A stretch of 64,000 nt of DNA from Xanthostigma xanthostigma. Taxonomy: Eukaryota > Arthropoda > Insecta > Raphidioptera > Raphidiidae. Position numbers and translations under genes: made by a program. The notes under the pieces are model-generated. The model was not told where the DNA came from. It saw nothing but the letters and a program-made list of their open reading frames with translations, and did not search any database. Positions 55,164-64,000 of the stretch are shown piece by piece (positions within the stretch are counted from its first letter, which is position 1; each line of letters starts with the position of its first letter). The DNA is taken from contig OY754464.1 in assembly GCA_963575645.1 (NCBI GenBank), forward strand, positions 65,694,948 to 65,758,947. The letters are read 5' to 3'.

Positions 55164-55352
55164 GAGGGGAGAGAAAGAGCACAAGTCAGCTGACTCACGC
55201 AACAACAGAGAGGAAGCATCCCTTTTCAGACGACTCGTGTGCACAAACAAATGCCTGTAGCGGCGGGAATATTTAGAATACAGCGCTCGGAAACCCTGCA
55301 TTTTGTCGGGGAAGGGCAGAATATTTGTTTAAGCCAATAAAAAGAAAATCGA

Positions 55353-55780
55353 TTTTTTAACCGACGAAAAACAAAAACGGAGGAGGTTCTCAAGTCGATG
55401 CGTATATTTTTTGACCACGCATAACTTCTTAGAGAGTAGTGCGATTTTGATAATTATTTTTTTATTTGAAGGGGTATACCCCCAAGTTGGTCCCATATAA
55501 ATTTGGTAAAAAAATTCCAACCTTATAAGGGTAGGAAAACAGGGGATGATTGATTGTTCACTCACTGATTGTAATGTATGACCACACATAACTTTTTACA
55601 GAGTAGTCCGATTTTGATAATTATTTTTTTAGGTATACCTCGAGGTTGGTCTCATATAAATTTGGAAAAAAAGTTCCTACCCTAAGGGTGGGAAAATAGG
55701 GGTGATTTATTGTTCACTCAGAGATTTTCATGCTGAGTTGTGTATTACAATTATAAATTATATAGCCACAAAAAATTATA
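55353..55780 (+). repeat. Body of hairpin-ended element 6
   Basis: The free end is TTTTTTAACCGACGAAAAAC, then AAAAACGGAGGAGGTTCTCA. A segment ATAACTT(C/T)TTA.AGAGTAGT.CGATTTTG and the following GGTATACC..GTTGGTC block are tandemly duplicated (about 55420 and 55580). Confidence 0.78.
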
Positions 55781-56289
55781 AAATAAAAACTTTTTAACAA
55801 AAAAATTAAACCGCCGAAAAACTGAAAAGCAAAAAATAATAAATTTTTTTATTTAACTAAGTTCTATCTAAGTAAGTAGTTGAACGTATGTGACAGTCTA
55901 GTATATATCTAAGTAATTTTGAGTCGGCGTCAAACAATCAATGAACAAAGATCACTAAAATCAATAACCAAATCAAATTAACAATGCTACGTGAAATCTC
56001 CAGCGATAAACATTAACATTCCATACATGCGCTCTCCACATGACTACTCGCAAAGACGTGTGCCCTCAGTGTGTGCCCGTTCGGGTTGCTCTGTCGTTGA
56101 CATTATCTTCGTGAACGCTCGGAGATTTCCGGCGAAGGATTGTTGACGCCGACTCAAAATTACTTAGATATACTAGACTGTCACATACGTTCTACTACTT
56201 ACTTAGAACTTAGTTAAATAAAAAAATTTATTATTTAATGCTTTTCAGTTTTTCGGCGGTTTAATTTTTTTGTTAAAAAGTTTTTATTT
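55781..56289. repeat. Long hairpin of hairpin-ended element 6
   Basis: The arms 55781-55930 and 56142-56289 pair over about 150 bp: AAATAAAAACTTTTTAACAA, AAACCGCCGAAAAACTGAAA, TTTATTTAACTAAGTTCT, GTATGTGACAGTCTAGTATA, TAATTTTGAGTCGGCGTCAA. The loop is about 210 bp and non-coding. The arm signature AACCGCCGAAAAAC matches the free end AACCGACGAAAAAC at one base off. Confidence 0.92.
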
Positions 56290-56918
56290 ATTCTACTCTG
56301 TTTCTACTGAATATCCCCGATGAATGCGACTTGTTGCACGAGAGGTGACGTCGGCACCTTTTGAACGTCTCACATCGACATATAACATTATTCATAACAT
56401 CCCATATAAAGTGTAGACCCTATATTCTAATATCGGTACATGTCAAAAGATCTATCAAAGTGCATTAGTTCACGGAACTCGTTACGATTGCAAAAAAAAA
56501 CCTCCTTCATTTTTGTTGACGGCTATATTTTTACACACGGCGGAACGGAGCAGGTATATGCGTTTAGGGTGAGATATTGTTTGTTTGCTTGTCAGTTTGT
56601 TTGTTTGTGCACTCGAAAGTCGCCATTTATCTGGAAAACGGTTTGATTAATTCAGATGCAGTTTTCTGTAAAGGGTTTGTAATTCATCTGAGATGGTTCT
56701 TAGATAGATATTACGATGGTTATGCCCCAGGGGGTGCTGCAGTGCACAAAAAATTAATCGCAAAAATGAATTATACAGCAACGTATGCTGGGATGCTTAC
56801 ACAACGGGCATTTAATCGGCTTTCTCTGCACAGACCACATACTACCTATATAATAACTACACTGTGTGTACGCTAGTTCAGACCATCTTATACAAAATCT
56901 CTAAAAAGTTTAAAAATT
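56290..56918. other. Unassigned DNA
   Basis: The overlapping frames at 56440-56876 show no domain. A GTTTGTTTG run produces the F/V/C-rich part. No gene called. Confidence 0.35.
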
Positions 56919-56920
56919 AA

Positions 56921-57241
56921 AAATTTTGAAAAAACCCACGACGAATGTAAATGTCTATAATAGAAAAAGAATTAAATAAAATTCTAAAATCCTCCGACTT
57001 AACACAGGTAAGTAACCAAAGAAAATCCGTCGAGGGCTGCCATTCGCTGCCCTGAATTTAGAATAGGATATAAATTGCAATATTGCAATATTTTACTTCA
57101 TTTCAGGGCAGCGAATGGCAGCCCCTGATAGATTTTCTTTGGTTACTATAACCTGCGTTAAGTCGGGAGATTTTAAAATTTTATTTAATTCTTTTTCTAT
57201 TATAGACATTTACATTCGTCGTGAGTTTTTTCAAAATTTTT
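56921..57241. repeat. Foldback element
   Basis: The arms 56921-57055 and 57107-57241 pair through AAATTTTGAAAAAAC, ACGACGAATGTAAATGTCTA, TAATAGAAAAAGAATTAAAT, GAAAATC, GGGCTGCCATTCGCTGCCCTG. The loop is about 50 bp with ATTGCAATATTGCAATATT. Confidence 0.85.
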
Positions 57242-57349
57242 CATTTACAGTGTAGGTTCTAGCGTTTATTTTTTAAGTAAAACTTCTTTACACTCAGAAT
57301 ATGATTCATTTTACGAAAAGATTCAACTACACGATTTATTTTTTGATGA

Positions 57350-57498
57350 AAAAAAATTGGTTGTCTGTAAAGTCGGTTTACGGACGATAGTTTTACGTGA
57401 TAACGTATTCCGTAATACATAACCTAAATTTATATAATAATTACAATAATTCGAATCTATGATATTGCATCTTTCGCTTCAAATTTAGGTAAATTTTA
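57350..57498 (+). mobile_element. TTGGTTGTCTG element, left part of a split copy
   Basis: The sequence follows 31919-32070 closely (TTGGTTGTCTGTAAAGTCGG to CGCTTCAAATTTAGG) and then breaks off. The right part resumes at about 58195, so about 690 bp of other DNA lies inside this copy. Confidence 0.75.
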
Positions 57499-57519
57499 TT
57501 AAGTAGAATAATAAAACAC

Positions 57520-57795
57520 TATAAAAAGTACACTATTATTATATAAAAAACAACTATGGCATGTATCTCTTTTGCGCATGCGCCGATTTTCCCCAAAAAA
57601 TTTACAAAAATTTCTAGTAAAAATAGATAGAGTAAAAACCGTTTTAAAAACTATATTATTATTATATAAAACATCATTATAAGAGATATATTCTTTTACG
57701 CGTGCGCCGATGTTCCCCAAAAACAATAGGTCACTTCATATTTGCATATCAAACATCCTCCCAAAATTTGGTTTCAATCCGCTTATCCTTGGTGT
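57520..57795 (-). repeat. Dispersed repeat family A inside the split element
   Basis: TTGCGCATGCGCCGATTTTC, then a tandem second version GCGTGCGCCGATGTTCCCCA, CCAAAATTTGGTTTCAATCC, GGTGTCGGAATG. Reverse orientation to the 36700 and 49470 copies. Confidence 0.7.
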
Positions 57796-58194
57796 CGGAA
57801 TGATAAGAAATGTCAAAAGTGACGTTTGCAACTGTTAAAGTATTATGTTCTAATAATAATTAGTTATTCCAATAGTTAACTTAGCAGGCGTTGCATTTCA
57901 CAAAATACTAATGTCAAAAAATTGAATTAAACATTAGAAATGCAGCCGTTTTCATGTTAAGACAAGACATACGTTATTTTCTAATTTCCATGTACGGCAA
58001 ACAAAGACGACCGACCGCGTCGCGTTATGCATTAGACAACATTGCATTTATACAGCTATTTTTCTATATAAATTTGTATAAAAAAACTGTTTAGGCAAAT
58101 TCTGTTATACGAAATCTATGTAAAATGTTCTCCTCTTTCGTTTAAGACTGGTTTCAAACCGATCTGATTTAAATTGAGCGAGAAATTAGCAAAA

Positions 58195-58358
58195 AGCACG
58201 CACAGGGTCAGGCGGAACGTTACGCGTTATGCGTTATGCGTTACGCGTTACGAACGTTAGGAACGTTACGTTACACTTTTTCGTACATGCAGCCGGTGTT
58301 TTATCAATTTATAATATTGGTGATTCATCAATTTATAAGACGTTATCACGTCAATAAT
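58195..58358 (+). mobile_element. TTGGTTGTCTG element, right part of the split copy
   Basis: GCACGCACAGGGTCAGGCGG, a TTACGCGTTATGCG-type variant of the AACGTTAGG run, TTTTTCGTACATGCAGCCGG, and the 3' end ACGTTATCACGTCAA. Confidence 0.75.
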
Positions 58359-58568
58359 AATTTTAATAATTCATTAAGCGCCATGAAAGTTTTGCGTATT
58401 TGTTAATTAGTGACAGCCAATATTATTGTTTTCGGCATCTAGCATATTTTTAATTATTGTGATTTTGCACCTCAATCAATGCCGTGTCCATATAATCTGT
58501 CGCGTTCCGCCTGTGGCACGCGTGCCATAGGTTCGCCACCTCTGTCTTATAGGTTGATTACCCTCAAG

Positions 58569-59108
58569 TAGACATGGGAAAGTCGTTACTATGAGATCAC
58601 AGTGACTGTTATTCCGGTTACACAAAAATCACAGTGAAAAATCATCGTGACTTTGTCACGTCGATCACTCACATCACAAGCCCGCACGGTCTGACGTCAC
58701 AATGGCGTTGTTTGCCTACTCCGTTCATGTTTGACTTTGAGCGACAGTGAGTAGTGACTGCGGTGACATGGAACGACATACGTTACTTTGAAACATAGAT
58801 CTATTGGAACTTGGAGCGAACGTCGTGACTGCGGTGACATGAAACGACATACGTTACTTTGGAACGTAGATCTATTGGAAGTTGGAGCGACCGTCGTGAC
58901 TGCGGTGACATGAAACGACATACGTTACTTTGGAACGTAGATATCTCGTCAGATCATAGTGTCATGTTTGAGCAACAGTGACTGCGGTGACATGGAACGA
59001 CATACGTTACTTTGGAACGTAGATATCTCTTGTCAGATCACAGTGATTATTTTAGACGGCTTATCACAGTGATTTTTTCATCGTGAAGTTATTTTTTCCC
59101 CAACTCTA
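58569..59108. mobile_element. hAT-type element with internal minisatellite
   Basis: The ends TAGACATGGGAAAGT (58569) and TTTCCCCAACTCTA (to 59108) are imperfect inverted repeats starting TAG and ending CTA. They are flanked by identical CCCTCAAG (58561-58568 and 59109-59116). Subterminal GATCACAGTGA words occur on both sides. No transposase frame; the 74-residue minus frame is the minisatellite read through. Confidence 0.87.
58755..59040. repeat. Minisatellite, four units of 71-82 bp
   Basis: TGACTGCGGTGACATG starts at 58755, 58826, 58897 and 58979, each followed by AACGACATACGTTACTTTG and an ACGTAGAT tract. Periods are 71, 71 and 82 bp. Confidence 0.9.
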
Positions 59109-59116
59109 CCCTCAAG

Positions 59117-59535
59117 TCTGTCAGTTTGTTCGACTGTGATTTGGTATATCTATAGAGTTAGATGACCCCATCACGGACGTGTAGCGTAAATAAACGATTT
59201 CCGATTTTAAAGGTTAATTTAAGGGAGCAAATAAGAAAATAAAAAAAAATCATGTGACGTATCAAATGAAAGGACTCGTTATGTAAAATATAAATATATT
59301 TTTTATAATTTAAAATACGTAGATTAAAATATATTTTAAAAAATATACGAAAATTGACCATCTACCCGATCTCCAAATCTACTGATCCTAAAATTTTGAA
59401 AAAAATAAACAATAAAGGACATTAATAGTTTACATGAAAACCTAAACGAAAATTCTTAAAGTTCTCGCAGAAAACGTAATGGTATGGAACCCTCTCCACG
59501 CAAGTTCGGCTCGCACCGTTTTTTATAATAATCGT
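59117..59535. repeat. Hairpin-superfamily-like body repeat
   Basis: On the minus strand: a T-poor tip AAAAAACGGTGCGAGCCGAA, then GGGTTCCATACCATTACG, and at the far side GGTCATCTAACTCTATAGAT. It resembles the widespread insect repeat with a GCGAGTC..ACTCGC tip, but I see no terminal hairpin here. Confidence 0.4.
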
Positions 59536-59796
59536 TAAAAATAATTTTAAAAATGTATGTGATCGCCACAAAAAATTGGCAAATATTTGCCAATTCATAA
59601 TTGGAAATTTATATTGGGGTAACAACAATATCAATTATTATTTTCAACAGAAAAGGGGATATTTACTACAAGATAAACGGCAGGATTACATAAACATTAT
59701 CACATAATTACGAAACTTTAAGTAAGCTTGTGCTATGCGAAACAATTATAAAATAGCTCTAAGGTGAAAATGAATTAATATCCGCGTTACATAAAG

Positions 59797-60165
59797 CTAG
59801 CGGCCCGTCCCGGTTTCACCCGGGTGCGATAGATATAATTCTGCAAAACGTATTTCGTTTGCGGCCCGGCTTCTGAACTAATAGCCTTGAGCAAATTCTA
59901 CCAGATTTGCTTCTGAACTAATAGTTTTGAGATAATTCTATCAGATGTCTCTACTTGGTACTATAACAGTTTTTTTGTTTGCTTCTAAACTAATAGCTTT
60001 GAGTAAATTCTATTAGATGTCGCTACACGTTACTAAAACAGTTTATTTTTACAAAACGCCGTAATGTTGTACAATATATTTGATAAAAACTATCCTATAG
60101 TGTAAGTTGCACTAAGCATTAAAATCGGTTCAGTGGTTTCGGAGATACGCGCGGACGAACATCGT
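59797..60165 (-). mobile_element. Helitron family 2, 5'-truncated copy
   Basis: CTAGCGGCCCGTCCCGGTTT at 59797 (3' end, next to A, i.e. CTAG|T on the minus strand), CACCCGGGTGCGATAGATAT, GCGGCCCGGCTTCTGAACTA, three AGTTTTGAG/AGCTTTGAGTAAATTCTA units. It ends near GGAGATACGCGCGG without the usual 5' terminus. Confidence 0.75.
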
Positions 60166-60698
60166 GATAATAGCTCGTATTCCTCTCGAGAGAAGAAACT
60201 ATGATTAATTTGGAATGATTTAATCTTATGACTTGGGGGTCGGAAATGCGTAATTTTTTTATGATAATGACACTTCTGTGAAGAATTTTTATTTATTTTT
60301 TTTTAATTTATTGCAAGTTTTAACACACAACATAAAATCTAACAGTAAATTTCGTGGCTTTTAGCTTTAGGAAGGTTGCTCAATTACTAAGCTATCAGGT
60401 CATGAAAAAATTCAGGCCAAAAAGTAAGAATTTTTTTAAAATTTTTAACTCACAAAATTCGAATTTTTGTAAAAAAAACGAAGTAAATTTTCTCGAAAAT
60501 GAAGCATTTCCGACCCCCAAGTGATAGAGGTTAAGTCATTCCAAATTTGTCATAGTTAATAATAATAATAATATATTTATTCCTTAAAAAAGGACAAGTC
60601 AATACAATACAATACTTAAAAAAATTCATTAATTGAATAAAAAGTTTTCTCTAATTAAAATGATTTCTTCTCCCGAGAGCAATACTAGCAATTACCGG
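60166..60698. mobile_element. Foldback element with LINE-tail insertion
   Basis: The left arm CTCGTATTCCTCTCGAGAGA, AGAAACTATGATTAATTTGG, ACTTGGGGGTCGGAAATG pairs with the right arm CATTTCCGACCCCCAAGTG, CCAAATTTGTCATAGTT and TTCTTCTCCCGAGAGCAATA. A tract of about 100 bp (60560-60660), with TAATAATAAT at its left and TATTTATTCCTTAAAAAAGG, splits the right arm. That tract looks like the antisense tail of a retroposon. Confidence 0.75.
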
Positions 60699-60699
60699 T

Positions 60700-61127
60700 C
60701 ACCTGTATATTATAAGTACCTATAGATTTATTTATCTCAAATAACGTGAATGTCTATTAATATTTGTACATACAGTATAATATGTACTGCAGCATGTATT
60801 TATAGTTTTTAAATTTTATGTATATTGTGTACTCCGCTTTATTGTAATTGATCAATATTTTGTAACATTATTAATTATTACATAATAATTCAAGTAAAGG
60901 ACGCCGGTTAAATTCTTAAATTAAAAATTAAAAAAGAATATTTTTTTTATAAAATTCACTTTTTACTGGTCCGGCGTCAAATAAAGTTCTATTCTAAAAT
61001 TCGTAATCATTCTTTTTGTATAATATAAATTGATATTTTTGTAAATGGCATGTTTTAATTAAAATTCTCAAAATTTAATTTATTGTTTTTTTTTTCATTT
61101 AATTTAAAGTGGCTAATAACGCCACAA
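60700..61127 (+). promoter_or_regulatory. Probable 5' LTR of the gypsy element
   Basis: Located directly upstream of a primer-binding site. It contains an AATAAAG signal (about 60980) and an inverted pair GGACGCCGG...CCGGCGTC (60900 and 60969). It ends near GCCACA just before the binding site. The left boundary (perhaps TGTATATTATAAG near 60707) is uncertain because the 3' LTR lies outside the window. Confidence 0.45.
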
Positions 61128-61129
61128 AA

Positions 61130-61140
61130 TGGTAGCAGAG
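61130..61140 (+). promoter_or_regulatory. Primer-binding site, initiator tRNA-Met
   Basis: TGGTAGCAGAG is complementary to the 3' end of eukaryotic initiator tRNA-Met (CTCTGCTACCA). It sits between the presumed LTR and gag, where a minus-strand primer site must be. Confidence 0.7.
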
Positions 61141-61216
61141 CAAGTTTAATCTAAAATTTCACGCGTTTTCTCATATTTACCGGCCAGTAAATACTTTTAA
61201 AAATTAATTGTGAGCC

Positions 61217-62140
61217 ATGCCAGTGACAAGAAAGCAATCAGGAAATTCGGCACAATCAGGAGATGAGGAATTTCAGTCGCCTATACAAGAGCAAAATGAA
61301 AACTATACTAAACAGAATGAAAGTCCAGGAATTAGCGGTACTAGCAAGGAACCATCATCATTGGCCAAAGCTATCTCTGTTCAAATGCAGTTATCGTCCG
61401 GAATGTTTGAAGAAGTTAATGTTCTCCGGCAGCTATCTGAAAAATTAACTAATCATATCATTAATCAAAATCAAAATGCCAAAGTAGATATTACCAGCCT
61501 AATAAATCAAATTCCGTCATATTCAGGAGAGAATCCTCAAGAAGTAGTTAACCTGATACAACAAATTCAAGAATTAGTTGACCTGAGGTTGGTTAATGAA
61601 AGTCATCTTCTATCAAGCGTTATTATACGTCTGCAGGGAGATATACGTCAATGGTGGTCAAAAGCGGTAATCGAATATCCAAACTGGGAGTTATTGAAAT
61701 CGCAATGTCTTCAGTCGTTTGTCTCACCAATTAGTAGGATTCAATTAGAAGAAACCCTTGTAAGAAGATATCAAGCAATTGATGAACCATTTCAAAAATA
61801 TATTAAAGATATTCGGTTGAAAGCTCAAGCTCTGGAAGCTAAAATTACAGAATCAGAATTTGTTTTGCATATCTGGACTCATGCGAACGTGTCTACATTG
61901 CTAAAACTCAAACACTCGACTATACCCGCTTCGATTTCGCAGTTTCAGATTTTAGCGAAACAAATTGATGATATGGAATCACTTTTAGAAGCTGCAAGAA
62001 AACGTGAAGACGGTTTTAAATCAAATTCAAGTACAGACGATAACTCCTTACGTTGCACATATTGCAAGTTAACAGGACACATGATCAAAGATTGCAGGAG
62101 ACGATCCAGAAACAATAATTATCAGCCAAAAAACGATTAA
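61217..62140 (+). CDS. gag: Gag protein of Ty3/gypsy-type LTR retrotransposon
   Basis: A 307-residue frame, start ATG 61217 about 75 bp after the primer-binding site. Gag forms the cytoplasmic particle and packages element RNA. The N-terminus is hydrophilic and Gln/Ser/Glu-rich (to about residue 50). A central region with 'VIIRLQGDIRQWWSKAV', 'FVSPISRIQLEETLVRRYQA' and 'EPFQKYIKDIRLKAQALEA' matches the capsid-like retrotransposon gag fold (W near 'RQWW', the LE..LVRRYQ helix). The C-terminus has one CCHC zinc knuckle: C280, C283, H288, C293 (CTYCKLTGHMIKDC), followed by a basic tail. It lacks any stop or frameshift, so the copy is probably young. It ends PKND-stop, and pol continues in the -1 frame through a slippery site. 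Confidence 0.9.
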   Translation: MPVTRKQSGNSAQSGDEEFQSPIQEQNENYTKQNESPGISGTSKEPSSLAKAISVQMQLSSGMFEEVNVLRQLSEKLTNHIINQNQNAKVDITSLINQIPSYSGENPQEVVNLIQQIQELVDLRLVNESHLLSSVIIRLQGDIRQWWSKAVIEYPNWELLKSQCLQSFVSPISRIQLEETLVRRYQAIDEPFQKYIKDIRLKAQALEAKITESEFVLHIWTHANVSTLLKLKHSTIPASISQFQILAKQIDDMESLLEAARKREDGFKSNSSTDDNSLRCTYCKLTGHMIKDCRRRSRNNNYQPKND

Positions 62141-64000
62141 ATTCGCGGCCCATGTCGGGTCGCTTTGCAATCAGTTTTGTGAAACAACCTTCAACTAATC
62201 TTCAATTACCAGTCATTCAAATAAACATACGTCAATTAAAATTTTATGCTCTTTTAGATTCTGGAGCTAATATCAATTGTTGCGATCAAGAAACCGCAAG
62301 AAAAATTATTAAGAAGCGTTTTGGGTATCTCCGAAAAGTCTCAACGCCAATACGTCTTCCTGACGGCAAGTTAATTACAGCAGAACAAGAATTGGTGACA
62401 TCTATTAAAATTTCCAACCTTTCATGGAAACTATCCTTTTTAGTAATGAGTTCTTTGTCTCCTAATTTTATTATAGGCGTAAAAACTCTTCGTAAATTTA
62501 ATTCTTCTATCGATTTTGTAAATAATTGTTTGCGATTTACCTTTAATTCAAATATTTCAGTTCCATTTATCCAGATTTCCGATCCCATGAACTGTAATCT
62601 TGCTTCCATGGTAGAGTATCCCCTACCTCTGTCAAAAGATCTTCATGAACGCCTACAACAATTATTAAAGAAATTTGACACTACAATTACCACGGAACTG
62701 GGTCGCGTGAAGAACTTCACTTATAAGATTCATCTTAAAGATCCGACGCCTATTAGTCAACCACCATTTCCTTTAACACCACCAAAAGCTGCAACGATGA
62801 AGGAACATATAAAAAAACTTCTCGACTTAGACGTTATTGAGCCAAGTATGTCGGCATATTCAAGTCCATGTTTCTTAATACCAAAGAGAGACGGAGGACA
62901 ACGTTTGGTGGTGGACTATCGAAAAGTGAATCAACGAGTGTGTTATGATGCGTATCCTGTACCAAGACCCGATTCTGTATTTCAATGTCTAAAAGGAAGC
63001 AAAGTATTTTCAAAGCTGGACCTTAATATGGCCTACCATCAGTTACCGCTGGATCAATCATCCAAGTCAATTACAGCTTTTGTGACTACATTCGGGGCAT
63101 ATCAATACAAGTATTTGCCTTTTGGATTAGCCGTTTCACCTGCAGCACTTAACAGAATCATCAATAACGTTTTCGGAGACTTACATTATAAATTTATGAC
63201 TACATATTTTGATGATCTACTTATTTATTCATCATCTCCGGAAGAACATTTGAAACATCTTGAAGAAGTTCTCAGTCGTCTTCAGAGCATTGGACTCACA
63301 GTTAATCCGAATAAAATTCATCTGTTTATGTCTCGAGTAAGCTGTCTTGGTTTCATTGTTTCAGAACACGGTTGTCATATCGATCCTAATAAAGTACAGG
63401 CAATTCAAGAATTATCAACACCAAGAACACTGAAGCAGTTACAAACGTTCTTAGGTATGACGTCATATTTTAGTCGTTTCATCCACAACTTTAGCGAAAT
63501 AGCTGCGCCACTAAATCAGCTGAAAAGAAAGAATATAAATTTTGAGATGGGACCGCGTCAACTTCAAGCGTTTCAAATGATTAAAGACGCATTGTCAACT
63601 GCTCCAGTGCTTCGATTTCCTGACTTCGATCGCACATTTATTGTTCGCTGTGATTCCTCGGACATTGCATTAGGAGCGGTTCTCCTCCAAGAGTTTGCGG
63701 ACGGGCTACATCCGATTTCATATGCATCTAGAAAGTTGAACGAAACCGAAAAGAAATATATCATATTAGAGAAAGAAGCGCTGGGAGTTATTTATGCTTT
63801 AGAAAAATTTCAAGACTATTTGCTTGGAAAACATTTCATTCTCCAAGTAGACAACGAAGCCCTAACATGGATGCTCACTCACCCAAAGCAGTTGGGAAAA
63901 GTCGGACGTTGGGTGTTAAAACTTTCAAATTTTGATTTTACAGTACAACATATAAAAGGTCCTTTGAACAGTGTAGCTGATGCTCTCAGTCGTCTATATG
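62119..64000 (+). CDS. pol: Pol polyprotein of Ty3/gypsy-type element (protease-RT-RNase H), truncated by window
   Basis: An open frame from 62119 (after TAA 62116-62118) to the window end, about 627 codons without a stop. Translation probably enters by -1 frameshift at 62128-62134. Domains in order: aspartic protease with LLDSGAN (DSG at 62257-62265) and the flap and second-strand region ending 'FIIGVKTLRKF'; reverse transcriptase with 'FSKLDLNMAYHQLPLD' (catalytic Asp 63019-63021), LPFGLAVSPA and YFDD (63205-63216); connection; RNase H with 'RCDSSDIALGAVLLQ' (Asp 63652-63654), 'LEKEALGVIYALEKFQDYL' and 'VDNEALTWML', closing with 'GPLNSVADALSR'. The order protease-RT-RNase H is Ty3/gypsy. 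Integrase and 3' LTR lie beyond 64000. All visible catalytic residues are kept. The minus-strand frames here are shadows. Confidence 0.92.
62128..62163 (+). promoter_or_regulatory. Candidate -1 ribosomal frameshift signal
   Basis: Slippery heptamer A AAA AAC (62128-62134), in the correct phase (gag codons CCA AAA AAC), two codons before the gag stop. 10 nt further is a potential stem GCGGCCC (62145-62151) / GGGTCGC (62157-62163) with a 5-nt loop: six Watson-Crick pairs and one G-U. Pol is open in the -1 frame across it. Confidence 0.75.

Noticed and set aside
55074-55301. 75-codon minus-strand frame with YLSIYLSIYLS repeats
   Set aside because: The repeat residues are the translation of a GATA microsatellite.
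58755-59040. 74-codon minus-strand protein with internal repeats
   Set aside because: The repeats come from a minisatellite whose period is not constant in the reading frame; no domain.
62286-62609. 107-codon minus-strand frame
   Set aside because: It is antisense to the protease region of pol, which has clear motifs on the plus strand.

Overview
The window is about 64 kb of AT-rich, repeat-saturated animal DNA, almost certainly from an insect. The order cannot be settled from the sequence. The grounds are the mix of insect-type mobile elements: Helitrons starting TCTATA and ending CTAG, hAT, PIF/Harbinger and Tc1/mariner miniatures, CR1/Jockey-like and Penelope-like retroelement pieces, tRNA-derived repeats and a Ty3/gypsy LTR element. 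I found no intact host gene. Nearly every long open frame is a chance frame in AT-rich DNA or a broken transposase or reverse transcriptase piece. The only sizeable coding unit that looks functional is the gag-pol of the LTR retrotransposon at the right edge (61.2-64.0 kb), which runs off the window.

Layout. 0-5 kb: a hairpin-ended element, a hAT element with a perfect 8-bp target duplication that splits a hammerhead-ribozyme-like motif, and fragments of a dispersed repeat. 5-10 kb: a Penelope-like GIY-YIG fragment, a degenerate repeat array, a tRNA-Gly-like pseudogene, a foldback and a Helitron with three tandem 3' ends. 11-20 kb: foldback miniatures, a Helitron abutting a tRNA-derived SINE, a hAT-like element, a long hairpin with triplicated body, LTR-like promoter DNA and two Helitron families. 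21-29 kb: twin palindromes, two antisense LINE fragments (one interrupted by a 735-bp foldback), and several miniature inverted-repeat elements. 29.5-36 kb: a 71-bp-arm perfect palindrome, hairpin elements, and two inverted copies of one about 590-bp element enclosing nested Harbinger, Helitron and Tc1-like insertions. 37-43 kb: a Tc1/mariner deletion derivative and a 3.7-kb non-autonomous Helitron carrying a 120-bp tandem array with a LINE inserted in it. 44-53 kb: an RT fragment, a Harbinger element with a MADF remnant, foldbacks with duplicated arms. 54-61 kb: two hAT miniatures with target duplications, further hairpin elements, and the LTR region of the gypsy element.

The most promising undescribed signal is a superfamily of hairpin-ended elements (64-589, 13961-14403, 29855-30336, 31258-31680, 52301-52712, 55353-56289). 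In each, a short signature just inside the T-rich free end is repeated in both arms of a long terminal hairpin, and the signature co-varies between subfamilies. Two others stand out. The gypsy gag-pol junction has a textbook A AAA AAC slippery heptamer with a 7-bp stem 10 nt downstream. The pre-insertion site of the hAT element at 1432-2250 has a hammerhead-like core.
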